A stretch of 64,000 bases of DNA from assembly GCA_020081605.1 (NCBI GenBank), contig JAHREC010000011.1, forward strand, positions 3,348,001-3,412,000, in the 5' to 3' direction. Positions 12,353 to 24,490 of the stretch are shown in pieces; positions within the stretch are counted from its first letter, which is position 1; each line of letters starts with the position of its first letter. The notes under the pieces were generated by a model. The model searched no databases, was not told the DNA's origin, and was given only the letters and a program-made list of their open reading frames with translations. The stretch is from Albifimbria verrucaria (Eukaryota > Ascomycota > Sordariomycetes > Hypocreales > Stachybotryaceae). The position numbers and the translations under genes are program-made.

Positions 12353-13110
12353 GGCGTGGAAGCCAATGTCTTTTCTTTCTTCATTGTTTCGGTTCATTTC
12401 ACATCACGAATTTCTATGTCTTTACGGTAGAGCGGGTTTATCAGAGGCTTTTGGTATCACTCGAGAGCAGGAGTAGAAGCGAAGACTTAGAAGGATATGC
12501 AGTGTTAGCTGGGTCAGCATGGAGTACGGCGTCCCTTTCTCTACACACTCCCGTTCTTCTTAATAGATTTGTTTATTTTCACTGTTGTACTACAGCGTGT
12601 CTGACATTTTTCTTCTACACCAACTGAAACCTGTCTTACCTGGAGTGGCTGTGTAACTTTAATCAGTTGATTTAAACTGATTGATGACGATGCCACCAAT
12701 AGCTCATGCCAACGAAGTCTGGGCCGGGTTCTATGATCCTTCCCATAATACTTCTTATTGGGCTTGTAGGAAGCATCTGGCCGTGTCAGTGAGACTTACA
12801 CGGCTGCTGTGATGGATGGAACCAACCAATGCCCTGATTATGGCCAAAACGAAGCCATTGGCACATCTGGATTGATCAATTCCGTATTACAACCATAGTA
12901 GAAGCTAGAAATCAACACAGGCATTTCCCTTTCCGACCACGGCGTCGCCAATGCTTGGCCAACAAAGAACCTCGTCGTCTACAAAAACAGGGGCACGGCT
13001 TATCCCCAAGCTCCACTTTATTTTCCTCAGACCACCAAATTCTCCCGCCCAGCGCTCCCTCTCTCTATCTATCACCCATTACCAAACCCACCCCACGGGA
13101 GATTGTCGTG
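12353..13110. other. Intergenic region, hydrolase to DHCR24-like gene
   Basis: No gene is seen. The left half is the 3' flank of the hydrolase gene and the right half is the promoter and leader of the next gene on the same strand. Confidence 0.4.
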
Positions 13111-14638
13111 ATGGAGCGTCACAAGCAGGCCGTCGGCAAGATCGCCGCGGCGGTCCGCGGCTTCTTCGAGCACAAGGAGCCCTACCGCATCTTCCACGGC
13201 TCGACCAACAGCACCCGGCCCCGTCCCGGCCCCGGCCAGCGCATCGTCGACATCTCGGCCCTGTCCAACGTTCTCGACGTCAACCGCGCCAGCCGCACCG
13301 CCCTCGTCGAGCCCAATGTTCCCATGGACCGCTTGGTCGAGCACACGCTGCGTCATGGCCTTGTTCCCCGTCGTGATGGAGTTCCCCGGCATCACCGCTG
13401 GCGGTGGCTTCGCCGGCACGGCTGGCGAGAGCAGCTCCTTCAAGCACGGCTTCTTCGATGACACCATTAACTACGTTGAGATGGTCCTCGGCAACGGTGA
13501 GGTCGTTAAGGCCTCCCGCGAGGAGCGCGCCGACTTGTTCCGCGGTGCTGCCGGCGCCGTCGGTACCCTCGGCATCACCACCATGATGGAGCTGCAGCTT
13601 ATCGAGGCCAAGAAGTTCGTCCACACCACTTACCACCGCACCAGCAGCGTCGCCGAGGCTGTCGCCAAGATTCGCGCCGAGACCGAGGACCCAGCCAACG
13701 ACTACGTCGACGGTATCCTCTTCTCCAAGGACCACGGCGTCGTCATCACCGGCCGCCTGACGGACGAGAAGCCCGACGACCGCACGCCCCAGACCTTCAG
13801 CGGCGCTTGGGACCCTTGGTTCTACCTGCACGTCCGCGACCAGACGCTCGCCGCCGCATCCGCGCCGACCGACTACATCCCGCTTGCCGAGTACCTGTTC
13901 CGCTACGATCGTGGTGGCTTCTGGGTCGGCGCCGCTGGCTTCGACTACTTCCGCTATGTGCCCTTCACCAAGTTCTTCCGCTGGTTCCTCGACGACTTCA
14001 TGCACACCCGCATGATGTACCGTGCCCTGCACGGCAGCGGCGAGTCCGCCCGCTTCGTCGTCCAGGACCTCGCCCTGCCCTACGACAACGCCGAGAAGTT
14101 CGTCGACTACACCGCCGACAAGTTTAACATCTGGCCCCTGTGGCTGTGCCCTCTCAAGCAAACCCCGCCGCCCACCTTCCACCCGCACACCGGCGAGATG
14201 GAGGCGACCGGCGAATCCTCAGTCAAAGCCCCGAAGCCCATGCTCAACATTGGCCTCTGGGGATGGGGCCCTGTCGACGTCGACGAGTTCGTCGTCAAGA
14301 ACCGCGCTCTCGAGGATAAACTGGTTGAGCTCGGTGGCATGAAGTGGTTATACGCGCACACCTACTACTCCGAGGAAGAGTTCTGGAGCCTGTACGATCG
14401 CCCCTGGTACACCGCTCTGCGCGAGAAGTACAGCGCCACAACCCTGCCCACCGTCTACGACAAGGTCAAGATCGACGTCGAGGCCAACAAGAAGCGCCGC
14501 CAGGAGTGGAGGCAGTCCGTCAAGGGCAAGTGGCCCGTTGGCGGCGTTTACGGCATCTGGAAGAGTATCCAGAGCGGCGATTACAACCTGCACAGGAACG
14601 CCGAGTGGAAGTACAAGGAGGGCGGTGAGACCAAATAA
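13111..14638 (+). CDS. FAD-binding oxidoreductase, DHCR24 / DIMINUTO-like
   Basis: The protein resembles delta-24 sterol reductases (DHCR24, plant DIM), flavoproteins of the PCMH-type FAD family that reduce a sterol side-chain double bond. Fungal members are common but their substrate is not settled. There is no intron. The start MERHKQAVGKIAAAVRGFF is followed by a PCMH-type FAD-binding segment (YRIFHGSTNSTRP, VVMEFPGITAGGGFAGTAGE, SSFKHGFFDDTINYVEMV). The C-terminal half is also DHCR24-like (AEYLFRYDRGGFWVG, WLYAHTYYSEEEFW). The frame breaks at the C4 run 13366-13369, where HGLVP meets VVMEF; either one C too many or two too few. Unlike animal DHCR24, I see no clear N-terminal membrane anchor. 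It is convergent with HMG-CoA synthase, 502 bp away. Confidence 0.82.
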
Positions 14639-15140
14639 AGACGTGGTTTCTGTTACAAGATAAAGAATTGTTCATAGAGTCGATAGATGGTGGGCTTTTT
14701 TGTTTTAAACAGTCACCAAGTGTAAAATTAGAGGAACAGTATTATTAAGAGCTTAAATTCTCAATTCTCAATGCTTTCGCCAACGACCTTCTATGGGCCT
14801 TAAATCAACAAAACAGAGAGGCATAATATCCAGCGACGGACATTCGCTGGGAGGGTCGGCTCGTACCCTCGTATTTACACAAGCCGTGATGAGGCGATCG
14901 TGTGCCGTTACATATGAGGTATAACAGAAAGGAGGGAAGTACGTGTACCGCCGTGCATAAGTCTATCGTCAGATATGGTGTATGGCCGAAACGCATCTAA
15001 ATCATCCAACACCTTGGCCCTCTTGGTCGGAGTACTTTCAAAGCTCCTGGAGTTGAACCGGGAGAGTGGCCGAGTAACGCCTCAAGTTAATCCGATTAAA
15101 TGTACGAACAATCATACTTTCGCCGTGGCAAAGGCTGCAC
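14639..15140. other. Shared 3' region between convergent genes
   Basis: This 502 bp gap separates the stop codons of two convergent genes, the DHCR24-like gene and HMG-CoA synthase, and must hold both 3' UTRs. No other feature is seen. Confidence 0.5.
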
Positions 15141-16807
15141 TTAAGCCTTGACGGAGTACTCGCGCTTGAACAGCTCGTCGACCTTCTCGAGGTAGTAGGT
15201 TCCAGGGGCAATGGTGGAGGCATCACCCTTGGGGTGAAGTCCTTCTGGAGGTGAGCCTGCTTGCGGAGATCGCACATCTAAGAGGAATATTAGCATTTGC
15301 CATGAAAAGACAAGGACGCTGATAAGCAGCGTCGCCTGAGCAAGGGTATACATACAGCATCGTAAGTCTCAGGAGGGACAGCACGGCGGGCCTCAAGACG
15401 AGCAGGGAGGTCGAGGGTCTTGGAGATGGTCTCGACACTGCCGTTGATACGGAAGGACAGGAAGGTAGCAGCAAGACCGGAGCCGTAGCTGAAGGCAGCG
15501 ACGCGCTTGCCCTCGAGAGCCTTGGGGTCGACGTGGCTCACCAGACTGGCAAGACCACCCCAGACACTGGCGCAGTACATGTTACCGCAGAGGGTGGCAA
15601 CCTGGATACCAGGGTTAACGCGCTCGCCGTAGCGCTTCTTGGCAAGACCCATGAAGGTCTTCTCGACGGCCTTGTCAGTCAGGGACTTCTGGTAGTCCAT
15701 GTCGCGCAGCTCGGGGGCAACCTCGGCGAAGACGGGGGCGTCAGCGTTGGCGAGGTAGTCGTGGTACAGCAGGCGAGCGTACGACTTCTGGACCAGCTTG
15801 CAGTTGGGAGCGTGGAAGGCCAGGTAGTCGAAGCGGTCGATGGCAGTCTTGGTGGCATCAGCGTCGTTGGTGGCGCCGTTGACGGCCTGCTTAGCCTCGC
15901 GCTTGCAGTAGTCGCGGTAGGCAGCGTCGAGGGCCTTGGTGTAGCAGGTGAGGGAGTAGTGACCGTCAACGTAGGGGTACTCGCTGGTCAGGTCGGGCTT
16001 GTAGAAGTCGTAGGCGTGCTCCATGTAGGTGCCACGCAGACCGGGCTCCAGGACAATGGGAGCGTTGGGGCCGACAAGGAGGGCGACGGCACCGGCACCA
16101 CCGGTGGGACGGGCGTTGCCCTTGGCGTAGAGGGCAATGTCACCGGCGACAACGATGGCGTCACGGCCGTCCCAGGCGGAGGACTCGATCCAGTTGACGG
16201 TGTTGAGGAAAGCGTTGGTTCCGCCGTAGCAGGCGTTGATGGTGTCAACACCCTCAAGGTTGGTGTTGTCACCGAAGAGCTGCATGAGGACCGTCTTGAC
16301 GGACTTGGACTTGTCGAGGATGGTCTCGGTACCGACCTCGAGACGACCGACAGAGTTGGGGTCGATGTTGTAGTTCTTGAGCAGACGCGAGGTAACGGTC
16401 AGGGCGAAGGAGTAGATGTCTGAAGAGAGGCACGCGCCAAGGTCAGTTGTTGTTGCTCGGTACGAGTTGGTTGGCAACTTACCCTCACGATCGTCGCAGA
16501 AGCTCATCTTGGTCTGGCCAAGACCAATGGTGTACTTTCCGGTGCTGACGCCATCGAACTTCTCCAGCTCGGACTGGTCGACATACTGCGGCGAGGCGTT
16601 AGCTGGCGGATGTCTTGCTGGGACGATACGATGGGATGGATGGATGGAGGGGTCGTCAATCGATGTGGCGATGGAGGGGTAAAAGGAGGGGGCCAAAAAA
16701 GGGAACGCTGAGACCCTGAGAAGGATGGAGGGGTTGGTTCAACTCACCTGGCTGGGGAAGTAGATTTCGATGGCCTTGATGCCAATGTTCTGAGGTCGTG
16801 CGGCCAT
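15141..16807 (-). CDS. ERG13: Hydroxymethylglutaryl-CoA synthase
   Basis: HMG-CoA synthase condenses acetyl-CoA with acetoacetyl-CoA to make HMG-CoA, an early step of the mevalonate pathway to sterols and isoprenoids. Exons run 16807-16748, 16585-16493, 16419-15356 and 15277-15141, with introns of 162, 73 and 78 bp. The start [20 protein letters not shown] is typical. The catalytic Cys lies in [19 protein letters not shown], the family His in [12 protein letters not shown], and SFCDDREDIYS spans exons 2 and 3. The C-terminus ends FKREYSVKA. One base is missing from plus-strand G4 15231-15234; restoring it joins LQKDFTP to [18 protein letters not shown]. Near-perfect conservation elsewhere makes the break an error. 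The first intron is unusually long for this locus. Confidence 0.95.
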
Positions 16808-17497
16808 GGTAACGGTGGTGGCGAGAGGAGCAAGAAGTGATTGCAGGAGAGATTAAGGTAAAGAGAAGAGAATAAGGGTCAAGTTAAAGTAGGTAGTGGT
16901 GGTAGTAAAGTACTAATGTATCTCGCGACCCAGGATGGATGTCTAGAAGAAAGGCAAGTCAGTCCAGGTCCAGGGCTATCCTTTTTTCACCGCCTTTATT
17001 TTTTTATTATGGGCACATGGATGGATGGACGGTCGCAATGCAGCTGGATGGCGCTCGACCTGCAGATTGACAATGCCAGGGACCCCGTCCAACCACCCAT
17101 CTCTGGCCATGCCCAAGCCCAAACCATTTTTTCTGCCCATTTAGACTGTTGGCTCTGGCCTGGGCTTGGCTCCATCCGCTAACGGCGGCGTTGACGGCGC
17201 TTGGAAGGGGAGGGTGCAGTATTTCTAGTGTGGCGAGTAATGGAAAGGGATAAACTCACACGCTCAATGCCGAAGGTAACTTGGGAGAGAGAAGGAGAGA
17301 GGACAATAGATTCAAGATCCAGATGATGGATTGCCAAATGTCCAGTGATGGTGGTGGTGAGGTGAGGCAAAGGAAGGGGACGGAACCTGAGGCGGACAGC
17401 TTCTTTATATCTACGTTCAGTTTCTGCTTGCGCCGATACGCGGCCTTAAGCACCCCAAAGAGGAGACAGACAGGCGCACGCACAACAACGAGGCAAA

Positions 17498-17552
17498 CGC
17501 AACGCAACGCAACGCAGCAAGGTAAGGCAGGGCAAGGCAAGGCAAGGCACAG
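17498..17552. repeat. Short tandem repeats (GCAAC)n and (GGCAA)n
   Basis: Two adjacent five-base repeats: about four copies of GCAAC followed, after a short spacer, by about four copies of GGCAA. They lie about 0.7 kb upstream of the HMG-CoA synthase start codon. No function is implied. Confidence 0.8.
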
Positions 17553-18857
17553 GGGACAAAACGGATAAGAGGGATTGTCGCAGTCTGGCTTGTCCATTGT
17601 TCTTCCAAAATGGCTCAGACAGGAGGTGGCCTGGGTAACTCGCCGGTGCTCCTGTACATGGCGGTTGGCCTTGACGCTGCCTCGCCGCGAGGTATCCCCG
17701 GCGCAAATGAGACTTTGGCCTGAAAGTGTTGATCCTGCTAGGGACAGTCCTGTGTTTTTTTTATTATTATTTTATCTTATTTCGTCTCATTCCACATCGA
17801 GCGTATCCGTATAGCTAGAGGCAACGCCATCCAAGCAAGCCGCCCCACCAGAACTAATCCTTTCTTCACCTCAACTCCTTCACTCGCATCCATCCATCCG
17901 TTCGTTCGTTCATCGACTCCTCCATGCACGCGCCCACGCACGCACAGCTGGTCTCCCGAGACTGCCTGCTAATCGCATTCGTTCATGCGAGGAGCAGCGA
18001 ACCTACCAGCCACTCGCCGTGTAGGTGCCCGTTCGCTAAGCTTACCGCACCATCCAGCACCAACATCAATCATCTTGATTGTTCTTGATTCTGTCCTGGC
18101 AGCTCCTGCTGCTGCTGCTCCTGCCTCACCTATGTCTCACTGATAGAGGTGTGATTCTACTCTATGTCCCATTCTCAGGCCATGTGCTCCGCCTTACTTA
18201 CTGCCCCTCCTGCCCTCCCTCCACATCCATCCTTGGACCCGTTCGTCTGTCCAAGGATATGTGAGTACGCAGATGGCCAAAACCACTCCCTTGAAATCCC
18301 GGTTCCTCCCTCCCTCCTTTGGCAAAACGCATGTGCAATAGCCACCTTCATCTGGGCCTCTCTGACATCGACAGCCATCGAGGAATGCTAGATGAGGGAT
18401 CGGAGATTGCGCGGCAATGGCCCTGATCGGAATTTTATGGGCTAGACGACTCATCTGCGCCCATCTTTGTGCGCCGTCCCTCGGACTAATGCCCAACTAA
18501 TCTTGTAATGTCACCTCGCGCTACTCCCTCGCCTTATTCTAGATGTTCGCTTCTGCCGTTTACGTATTTCAGGGGTTGTCCTGCACCGTCCGATGCAGTC
18601 GTCAGGGACGTTACATCATTGGCTAAGCACCAGCCTTAGCAGCTTATCTCGGACATCCAGAAGTGGCAATGCCACTCGCGCAACACAACCTAATGCCTGC
18701 TTGGCTTCTGTTCCCGCCTCCTTCGCTATACTGCCCCTACAAACCCCAAATCCCTTGCCCTTCCAACATCCAAACTACACCTGTATGATTGGTTTTTATT
18801 TTTTATTTTTTTACCATACATATGATTATTCTAAAAACGCATTCAAGCCTAGTTTCA

Positions 18858-18966
18858 GGCTGACAGCCACAGCGTCTAACGCCCCGGCAGGCCCTGATAG
18901 TTGCAGTGCATGATGACGCCTCGAGAGGCCTGACAGCTATAGCGCATGAAGCCCTGGAAGGCCTGA
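18858..18966. repeat. Degenerate tandem repeat, about 33-37 bp unit
   Basis: Three diverged copies begin CTGACAGCCACAGCG, CTGATAGTTGCAGTG and CTGACAGCTATAGCG, and each ends in a GGCAGGC/GAGAGGC/GGAAGGC-like block. The copies differ in length and sequence, so this is an old or weak repeat. No gene is associated. Confidence 0.45.
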
Positions 18967-20246
18967 GTAGTAGCTACGACACGGGGTTCAGGTGTGTTCA
19001 TATATAAGCAATTCTTCGCCAATGAGAGGCCAAGAGTGTATCTGATCATCTGTGCACTCCACTCGTGCGCATCTGTAAGTGTCAACGCCATCGTGAACAT
19101 TCGCAGCGTCTGGCCGTCTGTTGCGACTTCATCATGGTCGCAACATCGTCATCTGCTTACACGCGGTGCGCCACCAATTAATCGCTCGCCTGAACTGCAT
19201 GACTGCATGCCTCGCTCATCTCAGATGTTGATGTCTTATCGAAGATCTGTACGAATACATCAGCCGTGCCATAAGTCTCTTACATGGTTCATCCGAATCG
19301 CCAAAATACGAAAACTTAACCAGGTTCATTAATGTTACATAGGACACCACGTCGCTCACAGGAAAACTTATCATTGGACGCCAGATTTGGGACAGTCCCA
19401 ACAGTCCTATTCTTACACTCGGTATCGGCACAGGAAGTACTGGTTTGGAAATTCGCAATCATGAACCATGGAAGTCCCATGGCTTCGGGCTATTTCCCCA
19501 TGGATCATTGCAAGACCGTTGTCGTTCAGATGCGAGTGAGTGACGATCCAAAGCCCGCTTCGTAATCGCGTTCGCGAACAATTCCGAGTAGTATCCGTAT
19601 ACTGTACCTTGCTGAATACGATTCCGAGTTATCGCACCGCCACATGTATGCACCGCCACTAGTGGCTCACTTACCACTTAGAAGGTACAACAACACCATT
19701 TACGTCTTAGCAACATATCCTCCAACTGCCGTTTACTTCTGCTGACCTACTATGAAGGTCTGTAGAAGAAATCTCACATATTGGCTTACCTTAAGGCATG
19801 TTTTATGTCTCCTACACTTTTCATCAGTCATGAGTCTTAAACAGCCGCACCAGATCTGAGACTAAGGCCATCGGATTGTGATCAGTTGGAGGGTGCGAGA
19901 ACCAGCAATGCAGTCAGCATAAGCTGCAGATCAGCAAGACTTCAAGTTAACCCAGCTCTCACGCCACTAATGATGGTCTCAGCTCGTGTTCTGGGCGAAA
20001 CTTCTAGCTGGATTCTAGGAACCCATTTACTGCAATTACCAATAGTTGTTCCAGAGTTTGCCAAATATACCAGTAGAGATTAACACCCAGCTTCTGGCAA
20101 AAGCTGAGCTACGGTTAGCCATTGTTTGTCTTTTTCAGAAATCACATGACATCAATACCAGGACCACAATGTTCATGAGGTGAAAAGATCATTTGTTTCT
20201 GTCTATCGAAATACACGCCACGCTATGCATACAATATCTCATACAT

Positions 20247-22294
20247 TCATGTGTCATAACCCGAATCTGACGGGCTCTTCTTGTCATCCTCAGCCGCTTG
20301 AGGCGCCGCCTTTTTTCTTCTGCTGGTTCTGCTTCTTCCTCCTTCTTCTCATTCTTAGCCTCTATTTTGGCATCTTCAGTCGTATCCTTCTTCTCATCCG
20401 CTGATCTCACCTCCTCGGGGCTAGCATCCTTCGTTTCCGTGTTGTCAGCAGGCTTATCAGCCGCAGCCTCGGGCTTCTTCTCCGTGGCTTCGTCTTCGCT
20501 GCTGCTGGAGTCCGAGTCTGAGTCATCATCTCCAGTGTCCTCGCCATTCTTTCTCTTCTCAGCCTTGGCCTTCTTCTTGCGGGCCTTGCGGCGCTCTTCC
20601 TTGCGTTTGGCCTTGGCGTCCTTCTTCTTCTGCTTCTCTTCGTCCTTGCGCCTCTTCTCGGCATCCTCGATCTCCTTTTGCTTCTTGTCCTTGCGTGTCT
20701 GCACGACCCACTCGTCAATGTGATCGAGCACACCTTCGGGCTCGCGCTTATGGCGGAGCAGCAGACCCTGGATTTCAGCTGGGGAAAATTCATGCTCAGG
20801 AATCTTTGCTGCGAATTTGGCAGCGAGAACGTTGACTCGGGCGGTCTCGTCCTGTCTCTCTTGCTCTTGTCTCTTGGCCATCTCTGCAGCAGTCTCAATA
20901 CCCTCAAACGCGTCCTGGCCGGGCTGGACTTCTCCTTGGTAAGGGGCGTAGATGGCACGGAAAATAGCCGCAGTCATGTCAGCGTCGGCGAGTCCAAACT
21001 TGACAACCATGTCAACGCGGCCAGGTCTGATAAGTGCCTTGTCCAGCTTCTCCAAGTGATTCGTCGTCATGATGAGGACACGGCCCTCCTGGGAGGCAAC
21101 ACCGTCTAGGATATTAAGCAAACCAGAAAGAGAAAGACGGTTGCTAATAAGGGAACCTCGTTGGCCTTTGGCTTCACAGGGAGGCTGGTGCAGCCTGCAG
21201 GCCCACTTCAGTAGTTGCGCCGTTTTCCTCACGAGTGTGTGTCAAACCTGCACTGTCGATATCCTCTAGCAGGACGACGCAGCGACGTGGAAGCTCAGCA
21301 AAAGAGTAGAAAGGTTCTCCTCGTTGGCCATAATGGAGCTGAGGCTGACAATGTAGATCTTCATTTGGAAGAAACCAGCCAGCGCCAAACTCAAGGAACT
21401 CTTTCCAGTGCCAGGGGTCCATAAAGAAGGTAGCCTCGGCGATAAGGAATACCACGGTTAGAGTACCAGCGCCGGGTCTCAGGGTTCAAGTAGTCGGTGA
21501 CATCGTCAATAAGGTCCTTCTTGATCTTCTCGTTCAAGATGACGGTTGAGAAGGGTCGGCTGCTACGCGCCATGCATCGCTGCCAGGTAGGGTCTCCGCC
21601 GGTATTGCTGGATGCGCCTCGGTAGATGAGCGTCTTTTTGTCATCCTTTGCCATGTACTGATCGCGGGCTTCCAACAGCAGTCGCTTGATTATTGCCGGG
21701 TTACGACCAAAGCACTTGATCGACAACTCTTCTCTCGCTGACAATGAGTGCCGATGACTGCTCACGGTTCTCGTGCCTCTCGAAAAGAAGGAGATTGTTA
21801 TTGTACCAGAAGAAGTGAGTTCCGAAAGAAGGGGTGTACTGGAGAGCCTTCTTCTTTCTGCCCGTGTTGTTGGAGTCTCCATTACCGTCACCATTGTCTT
21901 CATCTTCGTCGTCCTCAAATGATCTCCACAGGAACCAGCTCCTTGAATTAATGTTTGTGTTGACAATGAAGCGGCGAGAGCGCTGAGCAAACTTTTGACG
22001 GGCAATCCACATCATGATCATGTTGTAGATCTCATCATCGGTGCGGATAGTCACGGATGACATCAGGTGGCCTTCCATAACGCCCCAGGCGAACTCGCTG
22101 AGGTAGTTCCATGCGAAGGTAGCGCCAAAGACGACGAGAAGTAGAGGAATGTAGATATTCAGGTTGATACCGAGGTAAGTTTGAACGGCACTCGAAAAGA
22201 AAGAAAACCCTGGCACGAGAAAATCGAGAAGGGCGAACTGAGGAGAAGCCACGGGAAGGGGCCCGGTGGTCGGGCTGCCCGTCATGTTATCCAT
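20247..22294 (-). CDS. BCS1-like AAA ATPase
   Basis: AAA-family ATPase of the BCS1 subgroup. Yeast Bcs1 inserts the Rieske protein in mitochondria, but filamentous fungi have many paralogues of unknown role. The start chosen is MDNMTGSPTTG at 22294; the frame stays open to 22414. An N-terminal membrane segment (LNIYIPLLLVVFGATFAWNY) is followed by the BCS1-type region and then the AAA domain. After frame correction the Walker A is GPPGTGKSS, Walker B is VVLLEDID, and NILDGVASQEGRVLIMTTN and LIRPGRVDM follow. A long Lys/Glu-rich tail ends DSGYDT. Five breaks are seen: T6 20311-20316, G3 21179-21181, A4 21300-21303, G4 21414-21417 and a GA-repeat site near 21727-21735. Whether it is the true Bcs1 or a paralogue cannot be decided; the long charged tail favours a paralogue. 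Confidence 0.85.
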
Positions 22295-23860
22295 GGTGGT
22301 GAGCCTCGAGTTGACGTGAGGCGTGAAGGACGTATGAAAATGGCGAGTAAGGAGTTCCAAGGTTGAAAGAAGAGTGAAGGGAGGGAAAAATAGAAATCGG
22401 GAAAAGTTCGCCACAGCAGCAGACGGGTACCTCGGTTTGGTGCAAGTTGAGGGACAGTCTACTGGTTGCTCAAGTCGTATGTATTATGGCAGCTCAGGCA
22501 GGCGGACAGAACAACCTGCAAGCCAAAGGTAGGTTGAGTTGGTCTACCAAGTGGAGTGGCGAGGTCTGAAGTTTGGATAATGGGATGAAGTCAAGTCTTT
22601 ATACACACCATTGATCTGCCGTAAGCCCTTAGCTGCATGTCATAAGGCAACGGGTTGGGGTATAGCGGCCGACCAGGCACCCAAACCCGCCCCGGCCTGA
22701 TGTCACAAATGGCAGCTTTGGCTTCTGAGTCACGCCTGAAGGGTCAGGGTCTAGGTCTAGTGTCCCTTGGCCGCGGCGCAAGGCAGCGAGAGAGAGTGCA
22801 AGGATATTGCCGTAGGGCAGAGTTGGTGTGGGTCGACAGCAACAGCATGTGGCACAAGTCTTTAGGCATCACCATATAGGAGGTTGCAGTGTAAGCTGGT
22901 GAGCACCCGGGACATGCAGCAAGGCGAGCCGTGCTGGAAGCAGAGTCCGATCACCTAGCAGGGAGCCAATGGCACCGGTAGGTTGGGTTGAAGACCGGGA
23001 AAGTATCCGAAGCGCCAAGCCAGTAGAGACAGACAACTCGTCTACATAGTCCTGGAGTGGAAAGATGCCTACATGCAGACCAGGCTAAAGGTTGGATGGC
23101 AAATAGGCGGTCTATGGCTGTGGCAGACAAGTGCATCCACCCACCCACCCACTCACTCACTCATTCACTGTAGGTATGGTACGGATTAGGTACTAGGTAA
23201 CGTTAGACTATCCTCTGTAGGGTATCCTTGGTATCCTACATACGAACTAAGGCATGTACATGCGAGCAGTGGCTGGTGGCTCGTCCGTGGCTGAGCACCC
23301 GCCCTGTAAGCTCTGCGTCATTGCACCGTAACTCCACCAAGTAAACGCTGCATTTACGCCAGCACAAATCATTAACAACCATCCTTTGGCTCAGCCTCCC
23401 TGGCAAACCCTACGATGCACACGGCCAGCTCAACAGGGATCGCGCCGGGCCTTCACCCGAGTCCTAGCAAGGTTCGATCACTGCCGTGTGACTCAGCCCG
23501 GCCGAAGCATAGGTCTTGGTTTACGAGGCGCTTAATAACAGAACCAATAAATCCCCAAAACTCCATTGAATAGACTACACGGCCTACCCTGTTGCCAAGA
23601 AAAGAAAAGTAGAAACCCTTAGTTGAACCTTACATAGAGAATAGGGAGCTGTAAAACAGAACAAGGGTATTCAATCCATTAACGTTACTCGTCAAAGTCC
23701 GCTGCGCCAACCAGCAACACCCGCCCATGGTATCATCAATGCCCACAGGGCAGTTCTTTTGACCCAATCTCCTTACGGAGCAAGTCGTAATCTCTTTCGT
23801 AGTCACTTTGAAACAAGGCAAATCTTGCTCCATCTGCATCATTATTGTTCTTTTCATGTT
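22295..23860. other. Intergenic region upstream of BCS1-like gene
   Basis: No gene is supported in about 1.57 kb. A short CCCA/CTCA tetranucleotide repeat lies at about 23,139-23,168. The left end is the leader and promoter of the BCS1-like gene. Confidence 0.4.
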
Positions 23861-24490
23861 TTACCGCATAAATGGCATTCGCCGGGTGTCAATAGAGACG
23901 GGCATGTTGAAGCCCGGGATCGTCGGAGCCGGAGGACTGTTTCGGGGCGGGCCTGCCACCCGGACTGTTGGGACGATCGGAGGTGGCCGAGCCATAGGCG
24001 GAGGGCGCTGCCCAAGGCCGACACCAACAGGTGGTGGTGCCGGCCGAGCCATGGGAGGCGGTGGCGGATTGAATGGCCCTGGCATTGCTCCATGCATTTC
24101 TTCACGCATTTCTTCATGCATCGCTCCATGCATCGTGAACGAGGCTGTCGCTCCGCCGCCACTACCGTGTTCCCTCACCCAGTACATCCTCGTCTCCGGC
24201 TCATATGCGAATATCGAGCCGGCTGTGCTGACCGACAGTACGGATCTGTTGTCTGGCGCATCGCGCACCTTCTTGACCACCGCAGTGGCCCGGGGCGGCC
24301 GGCCTGCGGCGTAACCCATGAATCGTATTCCCATGGGCTGTCTCTTGTTAAGTTTGGCGTAAGAGACCGTCCAGTCGCTGTCGTGGCTGGCATGACTGGA
24401 ACGACGAGATCGCCGATGACTCGATGAGCCGTCCGAGGACGAGGACATGTAGCTATCCGACGAGGTATACGACGAGGAGGAAGACGGCAT
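23861..24490 (-). CDS. Hypothetical protein, Ser-rich start and Pro/Met-rich tail
   Basis: A clean single-exon ORF of 209 codons that I do not recognise. The N-terminus is Ser-rich (MPSSSSSYTSSDSYMSSSSD) and is followed by an Arg/Ser patch. The middle section, about residues 40-115, looks like a folded region (DWTVSYAKLNKRQPMGIRFMG, then AGSIFAYEPETRMYWVREHG). A short Met/Glu/His stretch (MHGAMHEEMREEMHGAMPG) leads into a Pro-rich tail with repeated PPPMARP motifs. There is no signal peptide or membrane segment. The ORF lacks frameshifts, unlike most genes here. The dense codon structure and repeated motifs support a real gene, but a function cannot be assigned. Confidence 0.6.
   Translation of the reverse strand: MPSSSSSYTSSDSYMSSSSDGSSSHRRSRRSSHASHDSDWTVSYAKLNKRQPMGIRFMGYAAGRPPRATAVVKKVRDAPDNRSVLSVSTAGSIFAYEPETRMYWVREHGSGGGATASFTMHGAMHEEMREEMHGAMPGPFNPPPPPMARPAPPPVGVGLGQRPPPMARPPPIVPTVRVAGPPRNSPPAPTIPGFNMPVSIDTRRMPFMR

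Larger units (their letters stand above)
16808..20246. other. Gene-poor region upstream of HMG-CoA synthase
   Basis: About 3.4 kb without a supported gene. The part next to 16,808 is the HMG-CoA synthase promoter and leader and carries short GGAT and GCAAC/GGCAA repeats. The rest has only short ORFs without recognisable features, plus a degenerate repeat at about 18,858-18,966. Confidence 0.4.

Noticed and set aside
13280..14188. 302-codon open frame on the minus strand
   Set aside because: Antisense shadow of the DHCR24-like gene, with typical Val/Gly/Glu-rich shadow composition.
15040..15075. tRNA-like T-arm sequence GGTTCAACTCC on the minus strand
   Set aside because: The flanking stem does not pair and no D arm or anticodon arm can be found; it lies in the HMG-CoA synthase 3' region.
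15533..16423. 296-codon open frame on the plus strand
   Set aside because: It is antisense to HMG-CoA synthase exon 3 and arises from GC-rich third positions; its Gly/Val/Asp-rich product has no domain.
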